From the NCBI RefSeq assembly GCF_026247885.1, contig NZ_CP110921.1, positions 744,001 to 808,000 of the forward strand: DNA of 64,000 nucleotides, read 5' to 3'. Shown here one piece after another: positions 11,596 through 21,318 of this stretch (the stretch's first letter is position 1; every line of letters begins with the position of its first letter). The translations under genes were made by a program, and so were the position numbers. The stretch is from Methylococcus mesophilus. Lineage in GTDB: Bacteria; Pseudomonadota; Gammaproteobacteria; Methylococcales; Methylococcaceae. Below the pieces are notes generated by a model. That model ran no database searches. It was not told the DNA's origin and was given only the letters and a program-made list of their open reading frames with translations.

Positions 11596-12498
11596 TTATC
11601 GACCGGCAAGATCAGCCAAACAAAGCTCCAGCGCCTGTTCCCAGCCCGGAGGCACAATGCCGAACCGCTCCTCAAGCTTCCCCAAATCCAGGACCGAATA
11701 AGCCGGCCGCTTGGCGGGAGTCGGATACTCCGAAGTCGGGATGGCCTCGACCCGGGCCGCGGTGCCGGGGAGCAATCCGGCGGCCACGGCCCGCTCCCGA
11801 ATGGCGCAGGCGAAGCCGTACCAGCTCGTCTGGCCGCTGCAGGTGAGGTGGTAGATACCGCTATCCGCCAGATCAGGCACGCCGGACCGCATCGATTGAG
11901 CCACCAGAATCGCAGTCGCCTCGGCGATCATCCGCACCCAGGTCGGCGCGCCGAGCTGATCGTCGATTACCCGCACCAGCTCGCGTTCGGCCATGAGCCG
12001 CAGCATGGTCTTCATGAAGTTCTGACCGCGTACGCCGTAGACCCAAGCGGTGCGGAGGATGACATGGGTGGCGCCGGATGCGGCGATGGCCTGCTCCCCG
12101 GCGAGCTTGCTGCGGCCGTAGACGTTCTGCGGGCCGACCGGATCGTCCTCCCGATACGGCACGGCGCCGTCGCCGGGAAAGACGTAGTCGGTCGAATAAT
12201 GTATCAGGCCTACGCCCAAACGCGCCGCTTCCGCCGCCAGCAACGCCGGCGCCTCGGCGTTCGCCTTCCAGACCAGCTCCGGCTCCTGCTCGGCCCGATC
12301 GACCGCGGTATAGGCTGCTGCGTTGACGATCAGATCGGGCCGGACGGCTCGTACCACGGCGGCAACGGCACCGGGCTCGGCCAGATCGATAGCCGGTTCC
12401 GAATGGCGATCGAGCGCGACGACCTCGCCGAAACAGGCGAGCGTTCGCCGGAGTTCCCAGGCCAGCTGCCCGGCTCTGCCTACGATCAATACCTTCAT
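11596..12498 (-). CDS. rfbD: dTDP-4-dehydrorhamnose reductase
   Basis: Catalyses the last step of dTDP-L-rhamnose synthesis, the NAD(P)H reduction of dTDP-4-dehydrorhamnose. The N-terminal Rossmann motif is slightly altered (VLIVGRAGQLAWEL, where GxxGQLG is usual). VNAAAYTAVDRAE, HYSTDYVFPG and the catalytic YGRSKLAGEQ (Tyr-x3-Lys) are intact, as is the LRTAWVYG segment. 300 residues is the normal length. The ATG overlaps the rfbC stop (ATGA). It is the last gene before a terminator. Confidence 0.95.
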   Translation of the reverse strand: MKVLIVGRAGQLAWELRRTLACFGEVVALDRHSEPAIDLAEPGAVAAVVRAVRPDLIVNAAAYTAVDRAEQEPELVWKANAEAPALLAAEAARLGVGLIHYSTDYVFPGDGAVPYREDDPVGPQNVYGRSKLAGEQAIAASGATHVILRTAWVYGVRGQNFMKTMLRLMAERELVRVIDDQLGAPTWVRMIAEATAILVAQSMRSGVPDLADSGIYHLTCSGQTSWYGFACAIRERAVAAGLLPGTAARVEAIPTSEYPTPAKRPAYSVLDLGKLEERFGIVPPGWEQALELCLADLAGR

Positions 12499-13052
12499 GG
12501 ATAAACCGGCAGCCTGTCCTGCGGGACGTCCCGGAGCAGCAAGGCGTCCCGATCCTTGACCGAGAGCTCGGGCGCGAACGCCAGCGGCCAGGCAATGCCA
12601 ATGTCGGGATCATCCCAGCGCAGCGAACAATCCGCGGACGGATCGTAATACTCGGTGCACTTGTAGGCGAACATGGCGGCCTCGCTCAGCACGCAGAAAC
12701 CATGGGCGAAACCTTCCGGCACGTACATCTGCAGATGGTTTTCCGCCGACAGCACCGTGCCGAACCAGCGGCCGAATTGGGGCGATCCGCGCCGGATGTC
12801 CACCGCCACGTCGAATACTTCGCCCTGCAGCACTTGCACGAGCTTGCCCTGGGGGCGGGGATTCTGGAAATGCAGGCCCCGCAGGATGCCCTTGCGCGAA
12901 CAGGACAGATTGTCCTGTACGAAGTCGCCGGGCAATCCTGCGTCCTGGTAACGCTGGCGACTCCAGGTTTCCTTGAAATAGCCGCGGGCATCGCCGAACA
13001 CCTTGGGCGAAATCAGCACCACGCCCGGCAAGGAGGTCTGTTCGACTTTCAA
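12495..13052 (-). CDS. rfbC: dTDP-4-dehydrorhamnose 3,5-epimerase
   Basis: The third rhamnose-pathway enzyme, a cupin-fold epimerase. Diagnostic stretches are [49 protein letters not shown] and [15 protein letters not shown], with the catalytic His in LRGLHFQ. The frame is open further upstream, but family alignment and length (185 aa) favour a TTG start ([11 protein letters not shown]) that overlaps the rfbA stop as TTGA, with a GGGGGG Shine-Dalgarno inside rfbA. It is translationally coupled to both neighbours. Confidence 0.95.
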   Translation of the reverse strand: MKVEQTSLPGVVLISPKVFGDARGYFKETWSRQRYQDAGLPGDFVQDNLSCSRKGILRGLHFQNPRPQGKLVQVLQGEVFDVAVDIRRGSPQFGRWFGTVLSAENHLQMYVPEGFAHGFCVLSEAAMFAYKCTEYYDPSADCSLRWDDPDIGIAWPLAFAPELSVKDRDALLLRDVPQDRLPVYP

Positions 13053-13936
13053 ACCGGCATCCCCCCTTCGATCAGCCGGCGCAGATAGGCACCATAGCCG
13101 CTCTTGCCCAGATTGTCGGCCAGCCGGCCGACTTCTTCCGCATTGATCCAACCCTTGTTCAGCGCGATTTCCTCGGGACAGCAAATCTTAAGGCCCTGCC
13201 GCTCCTCGATGGTCTGGATGAAATTGGAGGCCTGCAGGAGCGAGTCGTGGGTGCCTGTATCCAGCCAGGCGACACCGCGCCCCATCTTCTGGATGTGCAA
13301 CTGGCCTTGCTCCAGGTAAAGCCGGTTGATGTCGGTGATTTCCAGTTCGCCACGCGCCGAGGGCTGGAGCGTCGCCGCCATGTCCGCGACCTGTCGGTCG
13401 TAGAAATAAAGTCCGGTGACGGCATAATTCGACTTGGGTCGGGCGGGCTTTTCCTCGACACCGATCACCCGGCCGGTCGCGTCGAATTCGGCGACGCCAT
13501 AGCGCTCGGGATCGCGCACCCAGTACCCGAACACCGTGGCCCCTTCTTCCCGTGCCGTGGCGTCGGACAGGAACTCCTGAAAATCGTGGCCGTAAAAGAT
13601 ATTGTCGCCGAGAATCAGACAACTGCGGCGGCCGTCGATGAAATGGCGGCCGATGAGAAAAGCCTGCGCGAGGCCTTCCGGCTTCGGCTGGGCGGCGTAG
13701 GTGATGCTGACGCCCCACTGCGCTCCATCGCCGAGCAGGGCCTGGAACAGCGCGGCATCATGCGGCGTGGTGATCACCAGGATTTCCCGGATACCGGCCA
13801 GCATCAGCACCGACAAGGGGTAGTAGATCATCGGCTTGTCGTAGACCGGCAGCAACTGCTTGCTGACTACATGGGTCAGCGGATACAGCCGGGTGCCGGA
13901 GCCGCCGGCCAGGATGATGCCGCGGATACTGCTCAT
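13049..13936 (-). CDS. rfbA: Glucose-1-phosphate thymidylyltransferase
   Basis: Makes dTDP-glucose from dTTP and glucose-1-phosphate, the entry step to dTDP-rhamnose. The nucleotidyltransferase signature [16 protein letters not shown] lies at the N-terminus, with [16 protein letters not shown] and [13 protein letters not shown] following; 295 residues is the usual length. ATGA overlap with rfbB upstream. The order rfbB-A-C-D is as expected for a rhamnose operon. Confidence 0.96.
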   Translation of the reverse strand: MSSIRGIILAGGSGTRLYPLTHVVSKQLLPVYDKPMIYYPLSVLMLAGIREILVITTPHDAALFQALLGDGAQWGVSITYAAQPKPEGLAQAFLIGRHFIDGRRSCLILGDNIFYGHDFQEFLSDATAREEGATVFGYWVRDPERYGVAEFDATGRVIGVEEKPARPKSNYAVTGLYFYDRQVADMAATLQPSARGELEITDINRLYLEQGQLHIQKMGRGVAWLDTGTHDSLLQASNFIQTIEERQGLKICCPEEIALNKGWINAEEVGRLADNLGKSGYGAYLRRLIEGGMPV

Positions 13937-15015
13937 TCCGACTCCTTGGCGCTCTCGACGCCCAGACGCTCGCCGCCGTAGCTGCCGGATTTGACGTGCT
14001 CCACCCAGTCGCCGTTGTCGAGATACCAGCGCACCGTCTTGCGCAGGCCGGTCTCGAAGGTTTCTTCGGGCTGCCAGCCCAGTTCGCGGCCGATCTTGCT
14101 AGCATCGATGGCGTAGCGCAGATCGTGGCCGGGCCGGTCCTGCACGAACTGGATCAGCCGGCGGTGCGGTTTGTGGGGCGAAGCTGGCAGGAATTCGTCG
14201 AGCAGGGCGCAGATCGTCTCAACCACCTCGATGTTGGTCTTTTCATTGTTGCCGCCGACGTTGTAGACCTCGCCCGGCCGGCCGCCGGCCAGGACAGTTT
14301 CGATCGCCCGGCAATGGTCTTCCACGTAGAGCCAGTCGCGGACGTTGGTACCCGCGCCGTATACCGGCAGCGGCAGGCCCTGGAGCGCGTGATCGATCAT
14401 CAGGGGAATCAGTTTCTCCGGGAACTGGTACGGCCCGTAGTTGTTCGAGCAGTTGGTGGTCAGCACCGGCAGGCCGTAGGTGTGGAAATAGGCTCGCACC
14501 AAGTGGTCGGAACCGGCCTTGGACGCCGAATACGGGGAGTTGGGCCGGTACGGCGTCTCCTCCGTGAATTTGCCGGTCGCGCCCAGCGTACCGTAGACCT
14601 CGTCGGTGGAGACATGCAGGAACCGGAACGCTTTCCGGCGCTCGTCGTCCAGCTGGCGCCAGTACCAGCGCGTGGCCTCCAGCAGCTCGAAAGTGCCGGT
14701 GACGTTGGTGTGGACGAAAGCGTCCGGGCCGTCGATCGAGCGGTCGACGTGGGTCTCTGCGGCGAAATTGACGATCGCATCGGGCTGATAGCGCTCCAGC
14801 AGGTATTCGACCAGCTCGCGGTCGCCGATCGAGCCCAGCACGAAGTCGTGGTTCGGATTGTCCTCGACTTCGGCGAGGGTACGCAGATTGCCGGAATAGG
14901 TCAGCGCATCCAGGTTGACGACCTCGACGCCGCCCCGCTGCATCTGCCTGAGCACGAAATTGCCGCCGATGAATCCGGCTCCGCCGGTAACGAGTAAGGT
15001 TTTCACTGGGTTCAA
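13933..15015 (-). CDS. rfbB: dTDP-glucose 4,6-dehydratase
   Basis: Converts dTDP-glucose to dTDP-4-keto-6-deoxyglucose. The NAD-binding motif is [13 protein letters not shown]; the active site HVSTDEVYG and the catalytic [15 protein letters not shown] are present, as are [17 protein letters not shown] and [16 protein letters not shown]. The 360-residue length fits. A TTG overlapping the permease stop (TTGA) gives [13 protein letters not shown] nine bases later would give the more usual MKTLLVTGG, so the exact start is uncertain. Confidence 0.96.
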   Translation of the reverse strand: MNPVKTLLVTGGAGFIGGNFVLRQMQRGGVEVVNLDALTYSGNLRTLAEVEDNPNHDFVLGSIGDRELVEYLLERYQPDAIVNFAAETHVDRSIDGPDAFVHTNVTGTFELLEATRWYWRQLDDERRKAFRFLHVSTDEVYGTLGATGKFTEETPYRPNSPYSASKAGSDHLVRAYFHTYGLPVLTTNCSNNYGPYQFPEKLIPLMIDHALQGLPLPVYGAGTNVRDWLYVEDHCRAIETVLAGGRPGEVYNVGGNNEKTNIEVVETICALLDEFLPASPHKPHRRLIQFVQDRPGHDLRYAIDASKIGRELGWQPEETFETGLRKTVRWYLDNGDWVEHVKSGSYGGERLGVESAKESE

Positions 15016-15815
15016 GCGCCGCCTTTACGCTGCATCATGCCTTTGGAAGGGTTGTAGCCGACGATCGCCACGGCGAGAAACAGCGCCGTGGCCCCGGCCG
15101 TGTAGCCGCATGCCAACCCGTTGAACTGTCCGTACAGCGCGAAGCGGATCAGCTCCACCGCCTGTGAGAAGGGATTCCATTGAGCCAGCGCATGCAGCAG
15201 CTCGCTGGACTCCTGGATCTTCCAGAGCGGGTACAGCGCCGTGGACATAAAAAACATCGGGAATATTACGAAATTCATCACGCCGGCGAAATTCTCCAAC
15301 TGGCGGATGAAAGATGATAATAGCAGGCCGAGAGCGCCCAGCATCACGCCGGAGAGCAGCAACGCCGGCAGCACCGCCAGGTAGCCTTGGGCCGGCGCCT
15401 CGATACCATAGGCCCAGGCGACACCCAAGAACACATACACCTGCAGAATCGACACGGCGACGCCTGCGACCAGCTTGGCGGTCAGCAGGAACCAGCGCGG
15501 CAAGGGGCTGACCAGGAGCGTCCGCATGCTGCCCATTTCACGGTCGTACACCATCGACAGCGAACTCTGCATGCCGTTGAACAGCTGGATCATCCCCAGG
15601 AGCCCCGGCGTGATGTACACCTCGTACAGGATATAGGTCTCGTAGGGCGGGCTGATGGCCAAACCTAAGGTCGAACGGAAGCCGGCGGCGAACACAAACA
15701 GCCAGACCAGCGGCCGCACCAGGGCGGAGATGAAGCGCTCGCGCTGATGAATAAAGCGGTACAGCTCGCGGGCGACGATGCCGCGCAGCGCACGCAGATA
15801 ATGCATGGGCCTCAT
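15012..15815 (-). CDS. ABC-2 type permease of the PQQ-linked alcohol oxidation cassette
   Basis: An ABC-2 family membrane subunit with six predicted helices and the typical [18 protein letters not shown] and [10 protein letters not shown] segments. Its gene overlaps the ATPase gene by ATGA, and the nearby beta-propeller and binding protein match the set that travels with PQQ-dependent alcohol dehydrogenases (the TIGR0386x families, from memory). The transported compound is unknown; ABC-2 permeases generally export. Uniquely here it also overlaps rfbB, so it may instead, or also, serve rhamnose-containing glycans. Confidence 0.88.
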   Translation of the reverse strand: MRPMHYLRALRGIVARELYRFIHQRERFISALVRPLVWLFVFAAGFRSTLGLAISPPYETYILYEVYITPGLLGMIQLFNGMQSSLSMVYDREMGSMRTLLVSPLPRWFLLTAKLVAGVAVSILQVYVFLGVAWAYGIEAPAQGYLAVLPALLLSGVMLGALGLLLSSFIRQLENFAGVMNFVIFPMFFMSTALYPLWKIQESSELLHALAQWNPFSQAVELIRFALYGQFNGLACGYTAGATALFLAVAIVGYNPSKGMMQRKGGA

Positions 15816-16555
15816 GCCTCGCCCTCCGCCGTCAGCCGGTGGAACGCCGCGCTCACCGTGTCCGCGCCCGCCGCGGCCAAGACCTCGCCGACCGTGCCCA
15901 GAGCTCTAACCCGCCCCTGGTGCAGCACGATCAGGCTATCGTCCTCGCCGATCTCGTCGATCAGGTGCGTCGCCCACAGCACCGCCAGACCGCGGCTGCG
16001 GCACAGCTCGTGGATGTAGTCGACCAAGGCCTTGCGGCTGGGCACGTCCAGCCCCACGCTGGGCTCGTCCAGCAGCAGCAGGGCCGGGCGGTGCAGCAGG
16101 GCGCGGGCGATCTCCACCCGCCGCCGGTGGCCGCCGTTCAACTGCCGGACCTTCTCGTCGCGCCGGCCGTACATGCCCTGCCGCTCCAGCTCTTCCCGGG
16201 TACGAAACTCTGCCTCCTTGCGGCTCAGGCCGTGCAGGGCAGCGTGATAACGCAGATTCTGAGCGACGCTCAGGTCCAGGTCCAGGGTCGGCTGCTGGAA
16301 CACGACGCCGAGCCGGGACAGCGCGGCACAGGAGTCCTGGCGCAAAGAACGGCCGGCGATGCGGATTTGCCCGGCGGGCGCATCGTAAAGCCGGGTGACC
16401 AGCGAGAACAGCGTACTCTTGCCCGCCCCGTTGGGGCCGAGCAGGATGGCGCACTCGCCCTGGTGGACGCGGAAGCCCACGCCGTCCAACGCCTTGCGCG
16501 GCCCGTAGGCGAACGAAAGATGCTCGACCTCGAGCGCCGGAACCGCAGTGCTCAT
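15812..16555 (-). CDS. ABC transporter ATPase of the PQQ-linked cassette
   Basis: The nucleotide-binding subunit, 247 residues. Walker A is GPNGAGKST, the Q-loop VVFQQPTLDLDL, Walker B ALLLLDEPSVGLD and the H-loop WATHLIDEI. The signature reads LNGGHRRRVEIARAL instead of LSGGQ; this looks like a feature of the PQQ-associated subfamily rather than decay, because all other motifs are intact. Start and stop overlap its neighbours by ATGA. Confidence 0.9.
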   Translation of the reverse strand: MSTAVPALEVEHLSFAYGPRKALDGVGFRVHQGECAILLGPNGAGKSTLFSLVTRLYDAPAGQIRIAGRSLRQDSCAALSRLGVVFQQPTLDLDLSVAQNLRYHAALHGLSRKEAEFRTREELERQGMYGRRDEKVRQLNGGHRRRVEIARALLHRPALLLLDEPSVGLDVPSRKALVDYIHELCRSRGLAVLWATHLIDEIGEDDSLIVLHQGRVRALGTVGEVLAAAGADTVSAAFHRLTAEGEA

Positions 16556-17541
16556 GGCCGGACCGCGGCGCCCCAGGGATAATTACCCACCGCCACCGAC
16601 TTGGTCACTTTGTGCGATTCCAGGTCGACGACGGAAATGTCGTTGCTGAGGCCGTTGGTGGTGTACAGCCGCTTGAAATCGGGCGAGAACTCCAGATTCC
16701 ACACCCGCTGGCCGACCAGCAGGTAATCCTTCACTTCCAGCCTTTGCGCATCGAGCACCGCGACCCGGTTGGCCGGTCCCAGCGCCACATAGGCATAGCG
16801 CCGCTCGGGATCGATGCGGATGCCGACCGGCTGGACTTTCTCCTGAGTCACGCCGGGGACCTTGAACGGAATCGTCTTGACGGGCTGGCGGGTTTCCGTG
16901 TCGATCACCGTGACGGTGCCGGCGATCTCGGAACTGACCCAGAGCTGCCTGCTGTCGGCGGTGAAGGCCGCGGCGCGGGGACGCGGATCGACCAGGGTGT
17001 TGTCCACGACTTCCAGTTTGGCCCGGTCGATCCAGTGTGCCATGTTGGTGGTCTCGCTGGTGCTCACCACCCAGCGCCCGTCCGGGCTGACGGCGATGCC
17101 CTCCGGCTCCACGCCCACCGGAATCGTCTTGACCGCCTTGCGGGCGGCGATGTCGATCACCGTCACTCGGTTGTCGTCCTCGTTGGAGACGTAAAGGAAC
17201 TTGCCGTACGGGTCCATGGCGAAGGTCTCCGGGTCCTCGCCGGAAGGCAGCGTGCCGGCGACTTTCAGCGTGTCCGCGTCGACCACCTGGATGGCGTCGC
17301 TGTCGCTGGCGGCGATGTAGAGGCTCTTGCCGTCCTTCGCCAGCAGGATGCCGCGCGGACGCTTGCCGATCTTGGCCGTCTTGATCCGGGTCCCGGTGGC
17401 GCCGTCGACGACGGCGATGGCGTCGTCCTTCTCCAGCGTGACGTAGACGGTATCGGCCACCGCGGCGCCGCAGGCCAGGGCGAGGACGGCGCCGATCAAG
17501 TGGCGGTTATTTCTTGGCACGGCACAGAGTTTCCGGTTCAT
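16552..17541 (-). CDS. Periplasmic YVTN beta-propeller protein of the PQQ-linked cassette
   Basis: A signal peptide (LIGAVLALACGAAVADT) leads to about seven YVTN-type blades of 40-45 residues, such as SLYIAASDSDAIQVVDADT, FLYVSNEDDNRVTVIDIA and RLYTTNGLSNDISVVDLES. This matches the PQQ-dependent-catabolism-associated propeller family, whose role is unknown beyond its genetic link to alcohol oxidation. The chosen ATG overlaps the end of the binding-protein gene by 35 bases; a GTG at 17520 is possible. The frame is open further upstream, but that part is shadow sequence of the preceding gene. Confidence 0.88.
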   Translation of the reverse strand: MNRKLCAVPRNNRHLIGAVLALACGAAVADTVYVTLEKDDAIAVVDGATGTRIKTAKIGKRPRGILLAKDGKSLYIAASDSDAIQVVDADTLKVAGTLPSGEDPETFAMDPYGKFLYVSNEDDNRVTVIDIAARKAVKTIPVGVEPEGIAVSPDGRWVVSTSETTNMAHWIDRAKLEVVDNTLVDPRPRAAAFTADSRQLWVSSEIAGTVTVIDTETRQPVKTIPFKVPGVTQEKVQPVGIRIDPERRYAYVALGPANRVAVLDAQRLEVKDYLLVGQRVWNLEFSPDFKRLYTTNGLSNDISVVDLESHKVTKSVAVGNYPWGAAVRP

Positions 17542-18772
17542 CGTATCCCAAACTGTCCAATTCGTTCTTCGGATGGGCAAAGCCCTCCACCGGCGCGACC
17601 GCGACCAGGGAACGCTCCTGCGCCAGCAGCACCGGCTGCCGCAACTGGCCGTCCCAGCAGCGGAACGACAGCGGCACGCCTTTGAAGCCGGCCAACGCGA
17701 AATTATCGCCCAGCATATAGGCCCTGATCGCATCGAACTCCAGCGACCGGGTCCGGGTCGCAGCCTCGCCGATCGCCCGCACCGCCAGCCAGGCGCCATA
17801 ATCGACCTCGGTCATCCGCCGCCCGGCCTGCTCGCGGAAGCGGTTCTGCAACTGGATAGCCCCCCAGGCCTCCAGGGTATGGTGCCAGGCGCTGGCGACC
17901 AGTCCCTGGGTGCCCGCAACCAGCCGCGGCTGCCAAGTCCGGTACAACAGGGCGTCGCCGAACAATCCGGCCTCGTCGGCCACCAGCAGCACATCGTAAT
18001 CGCTGCCCTGGGTGAACACCGGCACTTCCGACTCCGGCGTCCGCCGGTCGTCGAAGCTGTGCTCCCAGTTCTTCTCGGCGACGATCTTCATGCCGAAACG
18101 CTTGGCCGCGCGCTTCAGCGCCCCGGCGAACAAGCGGTCCTCCGGCGTCGGCCCCACGGCCACGAACCAGCGCGTCCATTTCTTCTTCGCCAGATACTGG
18201 GATAGCGCATCCGCCCGCATGGCCCGGCTCGGCAGCAGGTGCAGCACGTTGGGCGCGCAGGCCTCCCCGCGCAGGGCATCGTCGCGGCTGGAGACGTCCA
18301 GCAGCAGGATGTCGCGCGCCTCCGGCAGGGCGGACAGGCGCTGCAATACTTCCGGCTTCAGGTCGGCCAGGATGAAACGGCGGCCCGCTGAGACCAACTG
18401 CTTGAACGCCGCCTCGGCGTCGTCCCCCGTTGCGAGCAAGGTTTCGGCGATGGCGAATTCCTGACGGGTGAAACGGCCGGTGGTATTGTCGTCCGCCAGC
18501 CCCAGCCGCGCGCCTTGAATACCGCGATCGGTCACCAAGGGATCGAAATACGGCGGAACGACGACCGTGTCAGCGGGCTGGCTGAGGTAGGCCAGCGTCA
18601 GGATTTGTGCTGGCCGGGGCGTGGCCGCCGGCACCGCGGTGTGCTGCGGGACTGGGGGCGGCGCGCGCCTGGCCGCCGTAGCGCCATCGGCCTGAAGGAG
18701 CACCAATGCGGCAATGACGGACCTGAGCACAGCTCGGCCGGAAAAGGCAGTGAGACGAATGACGCGGTTCAA
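17507..18772 (-). CDS. ABC substrate-binding-like protein, PQQ alcohol dehydrogenase system
   Basis: A periplasmic-binding-fold protein of the PQQ-ABC type, 421 residues. A signal peptide ends at ADGATAARR. LTLAYLSQPADT, RLGLADDNTTGRF and VLHLLPSRAMRADAL are in the expected places, with CWDGQLRQPVLLAQER near the end. It would sense or bind a ligand for the downstream ATPase and permease. The start is a TTG, and GTGs a little downstream are alternatives. It heads the eight-gene run, and its promoter should lie in the 195-base gap shared with the divergent TolC-family gene. Confidence 0.85.
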   Translation of the reverse strand: MNRVIRLTAFSGRAVLRSVIAALVLLQADGATAARRAPPPVPQHTAVPAATPRPAQILTLAYLSQPADTVVVPPYFDPLVTDRGIQGARLGLADDNTTGRFTRQEFAIAETLLATGDDAEAAFKQLVSAGRRFILADLKPEVLQRLSALPEARDILLLDVSSRDDALRGEACAPNVLHLLPSRAMRADALSQYLAKKKWTRWFVAVGPTPEDRLFAGALKRAAKRFGMKIVAEKNWEHSFDDRRTPESEVPVFTQGSDYDVLLVADEAGLFGDALLYRTWQPRLVAGTQGLVASAWHHTLEAWGAIQLQNRFREQAGRRMTEVDYGAWLAVRAIGEAATRTRSLEFDAIRAYMLGDNFALAGFKGVPLSFRCWDGQLRQPVLLAQERSLVAVAPVEGFAHPKNELDSLGYDEPETLCRAKK

Positions 18773-18967
18773 CGGCTGAATTCTGACTTGCGATTAAGGT
18801 GGAGCGGCTACCCGGCTTGGGCGCGGGTGGAATTCTATGGGATTTGTAAGGAACACACCATGACGTAACGAGATGGTAGATAATCCTAGCCCACGCTTGC
18901 CGAACCCGTCCGTTTGGCCAACCGTTCAAGTACGAGCCGCGCACTTCCCCTCCTGCTTTCAAGCTGC

Positions 18968-20368
18968 ATGAATAGACCCGCGTTTGCCGCTTTGATTTTC
19001 TCTTTGTTCGCTCCCCCGGCTTCCGCCGTCGATCTGCTCGGCGCATTCGACCTGGCGCTGCAGTACGATCCCCGCCTGCACGCAGCCCAGGCCCAACGCG
19101 ACGCAGCCTTGGAGAACAAGCCCCAGGCCGTGGCCCGGCTGTTGCCGACGGTGTCCGCCACCACCGGCCTGACCCGCCAGATGGTGCAGACCGGCGACTC
19201 GCCCATCCTGGTGTTCAACACCAAGAAGAACGTGGGCTTCTGGCTGGCGACCGGCATCGTGCAACTGGTGCAGCCGATCTACCAGCACGACCTGTGGGTG
19301 CGGCTGGCCCAGGCCGACAATGCGGTGGCCGAGGCCGAGGCGCTATACGCGGCGGAGCTGCAGAACGTGATGCTGCGGGTGACCCAGACCTATTTCGACG
19401 TACTGTACAAGGAAGCATCCCTTGAATTCGCCAGAGCCGAGTTGGAGTCGATCAACCGGGAGCTGGAGCAGGCCAACGCCCGCTTCGAGGTGGGGCTGTC
19501 GGCGGTGACCGACGTGAACGAGGCGCAGGCCGCGGCGGACCGGGCGCGGGCGGGCGTCATCATCGCCGAGAACGAGCTGAACAACGCCCGGGAGTACCTG
19601 CGCCAGATCGTGGGCGACGATCCCGGCGAACTGGAACCCCTGAAGCTCGAAGTGCCTCTGGAGGACCCGATGCCGGACGACATCGAGCGCTGGAACGATA
19701 CCGCCCAGCAGAGTGCGCTGACGATTATCGCGGCGACCAACCGGGCCGACCGCGCCAAACAGGAAATCGAGGTGCAGTTCGCCGGCCACTACCCGTCGAT
19801 CAACCTGATCGCCGACGCCCAGTTCTACGACAACGACCGCCCCCCCCGCCCCAACCGCTACCAGCAGCAGGACGTGGGCATGCAGATCAACGTGCCGCTG
19901 TTCGCGGGCGGCGGGGTCAATTCCAAGGTCCGGCAGGCGCGCTTCAGCTTCGAATCCGCCACCCAGCAGGTCGATCAGGAGCGCCGGGCGGTCCGCACCA
20001 AGGTGAAGAACGCCTACCGCGCGGTCCGCTCGGCCATCGGTCAGGCCAAGGCCTTCAAGACCGCGATCAAGTCCTCGGAAAGTGCGCTGGAGGCGGCCAT
20101 CGCCGGCATGGAGGTGGGCACCCGCACCATGACGGACGTGCTGTTCGTGCAGCGCCAGTATTACGAAAACAAGCGCGACTTCGCCCTGGCTCTGCGCGAC
20201 TACATCGTCAACAGCGTCGCGCTCAAGGAAGCCGCCAGCGTCATGCAGCGCGAGGACCTGGACCGCGTCAACGGCTGGCTGCAGGCACAATCCGCCGCAC
20301 CGGCGCAGGATAAGTCCGACGCCCCCGCCGCTAGGCCGCAACTCAAGGCAAGCCGCAAGGCCGGCTAG
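18968..20368 (+). CDS. TolC-family outer membrane channel protein
   Basis: The outer-membrane exit duct of type I secretion or efflux systems, 466 residues. A signal peptide ends at PPASA-VDLL. Both halves of the repeat are visible (LGAFDLALQYDPRLHAAQAQ and the later NVPLFAGGGVNSKVRQA), with long helical stretches such as LEFARAELESINRELEQ and TDVLFVQRQYYENKRDFALA. The ATG before MNRPAFAALIF fits the signal peptide better than a TTG 54 bases upstream. Being divergent from the ABC cassette, it may serve as its outer-membrane partner, but this is inference. Confidence 0.92.
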   Translation: MNRPAFAALIFSLFAPPASAVDLLGAFDLALQYDPRLHAAQAQRDAALENKPQAVARLLPTVSATTGLTRQMVQTGDSPILVFNTKKNVGFWLATGIVQLVQPIYQHDLWVRLAQADNAVAEAEALYAAELQNVMLRVTQTYFDVLYKEASLEFARAELESINRELEQANARFEVGLSAVTDVNEAQAAADRARAGVIIAENELNNAREYLRQIVGDDPGELEPLKLEVPLEDPMPDDIERWNDTAQQSALTIIAATNRADRAKQEIEVQFAGHYPSINLIADAQFYDNDRPPRPNRYQQQDVGMQINVPLFAGGGVNSKVRQARFSFESATQQVDQERRAVRTKVKNAYRAVRSAIGQAKAFKTAIKSSESALEAAIAGMEVGTRTMTDVLFVQRQYYENKRDFALALRDYIVNSVALKEAASVMQREDLDRVNGWLQAQSAAPAQDKSDAPAARPQLKASRKAG

Positions 20369-20381
20369 AGCGCGGCTGCCG

Positions 20382-20405
20382 GTTCCCAAGCTCGAGCTTG
20401 GGAAC
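20382..20405. repeat. Perfect 24-bp palindrome
   Basis: The half-site GTTCCCAAGCTC is followed by its exact reverse complement, 13 bases after the tolC-like stop. No T-run follows on either strand, so it is not a standard terminator, though it may still stop or stabilise transcripts. Similar GTTCCCAAGCT palindromes recur between genes in related genomes as I recall; copy number cannot be judged here. Confidence 0.6.
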
Positions 20406-20482
20406 AAAACGGGTGGGAGAAACCCGCACTAAGCGAAAAACCGCCTTCTCGAGGTTCTGCCCGATCTTCGGCGCAGGCTTTC

Positions 20483-21298
20483 CTACCCTCCGGCGGCAAA
20501 GCTGACCGGTAGCGGCTGGACACGATGTGCGGCGGCCCAAAGCAAAGCAATCGAACGCCCCGTCACGTCTTCCGGACCGCTGCTCCAGAACTGCTCGGCA
20601 CCCGGGCCGGTCCGCCGCGACAACAGCCGGTCTACTTCAAGGCGGCACCGGAGCTGGCGTGCGACGGCGGTGCCGGTTTCGACGATGCACACTTCGGGCC
20701 CGGCGATGTCGGCGATAAGATCGCAGAGGAAAGGATAATGCGTACAGCCCAGCACCAGAGTGTCGGCGCCGCGCTCCAGCACCGGCTGCGTATACCTGTA
20801 GACCAGCGCCCGCGTCGCGGGGCTTGCCAGTTCGCCCCGCTCGACCTGCTCGACCCAGCCGGGGCAGGCTTGGGCGATCACCTCCACCGCCTCGCCGGTC
20901 CGGCCCACCAGGTCGCGGAATTTGGCGCTCTTCAACGTGCCCTCGGTCGCCAGCACGCCGACGATGCGCGACTTCGACAGCGTTATAGCGGGTTTGATGC
21001 CCGGCTCCATGCCGATGACGGGGATGCGGAATTCTGCCCGCAGCGCCGCGATCGCCGCCGCCGTCGCAGTGTTGCAGGCCACGACGATGGCTTTCGCGCC
21101 GCGGCTCAGCAGAAACCGTCCGATCGCCAGCGCGCGCTGTTCGATATATTCCGCGGGCTTGCTGCCGTAGGGCAGATGCCCCGAGTCCGCGACATACAGC
21201 AAGTTTTCATGCGGAAGCGCGGCCCGGATCTCGCGCAGTACGGAAAGCCCGCCCACACCCGAGTCGAAGACACCGATGGGATCGTCGTTGCCGGTCAA
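20483..21298 (-). CDS. murI: Glutamate racemase
   Basis: Interconverts L- and D-glutamate for peptidoglycan. The N-terminal PIGVFDSGVGGLSVLREI is diagnostic. The two catalytic cysteines lie in VVACNTATAAAI and LVLGCTHYPFL, and VADSGHLPYGSK and GMEPGIKPAI are present. A TTG start (LTGNDDPIGV) with GGGA upstream gives 271 residues, close to the family norm. The frame is open much further upstream, but that part overlaps the preceding permease gene out of phase. It lies 20 bases after that gene. Confidence 0.94.
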   Translation of the reverse strand: MTGNDDPIGVFDSGVGGLSVLREIRAALPHENLLYVADSGHLPYGSKPAEYIEQRALAIGRFLLSRGAKAIVVACNTATAAAIAALRAEFRIPVIGMEPGIKPAITLSKSRIVGVLATEGTLKSAKFRDLVGRTGEAVEVIAQACPGWVEQVERGELASPATRALVYRYTQPVLERGADTLVLGCTHYPFLCDLIADIAGPEVCIVETGTAVARQLRCRLEVDRLLSRRTGPGAEQFWSSGPEDVTGRSIALLWAAAHRVQPLPVSFAAGG

Positions 21299-21318
21299 GC
21301 CTGGGAGTCCCTTCGCAA

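Noticed and set aside
13996-14997. A 333-codon plus-strand frame over rfbB
   Set aside because: Shadow frame of a clear dTDP-glucose dehydratase.
19343-20407. A 354-codon minus-strand frame over the TolC-family gene
   Set aside because: Low-complexity Gly/Leu/Val/Asp composition and antisense position; the plus-strand frame has all the family motifs.
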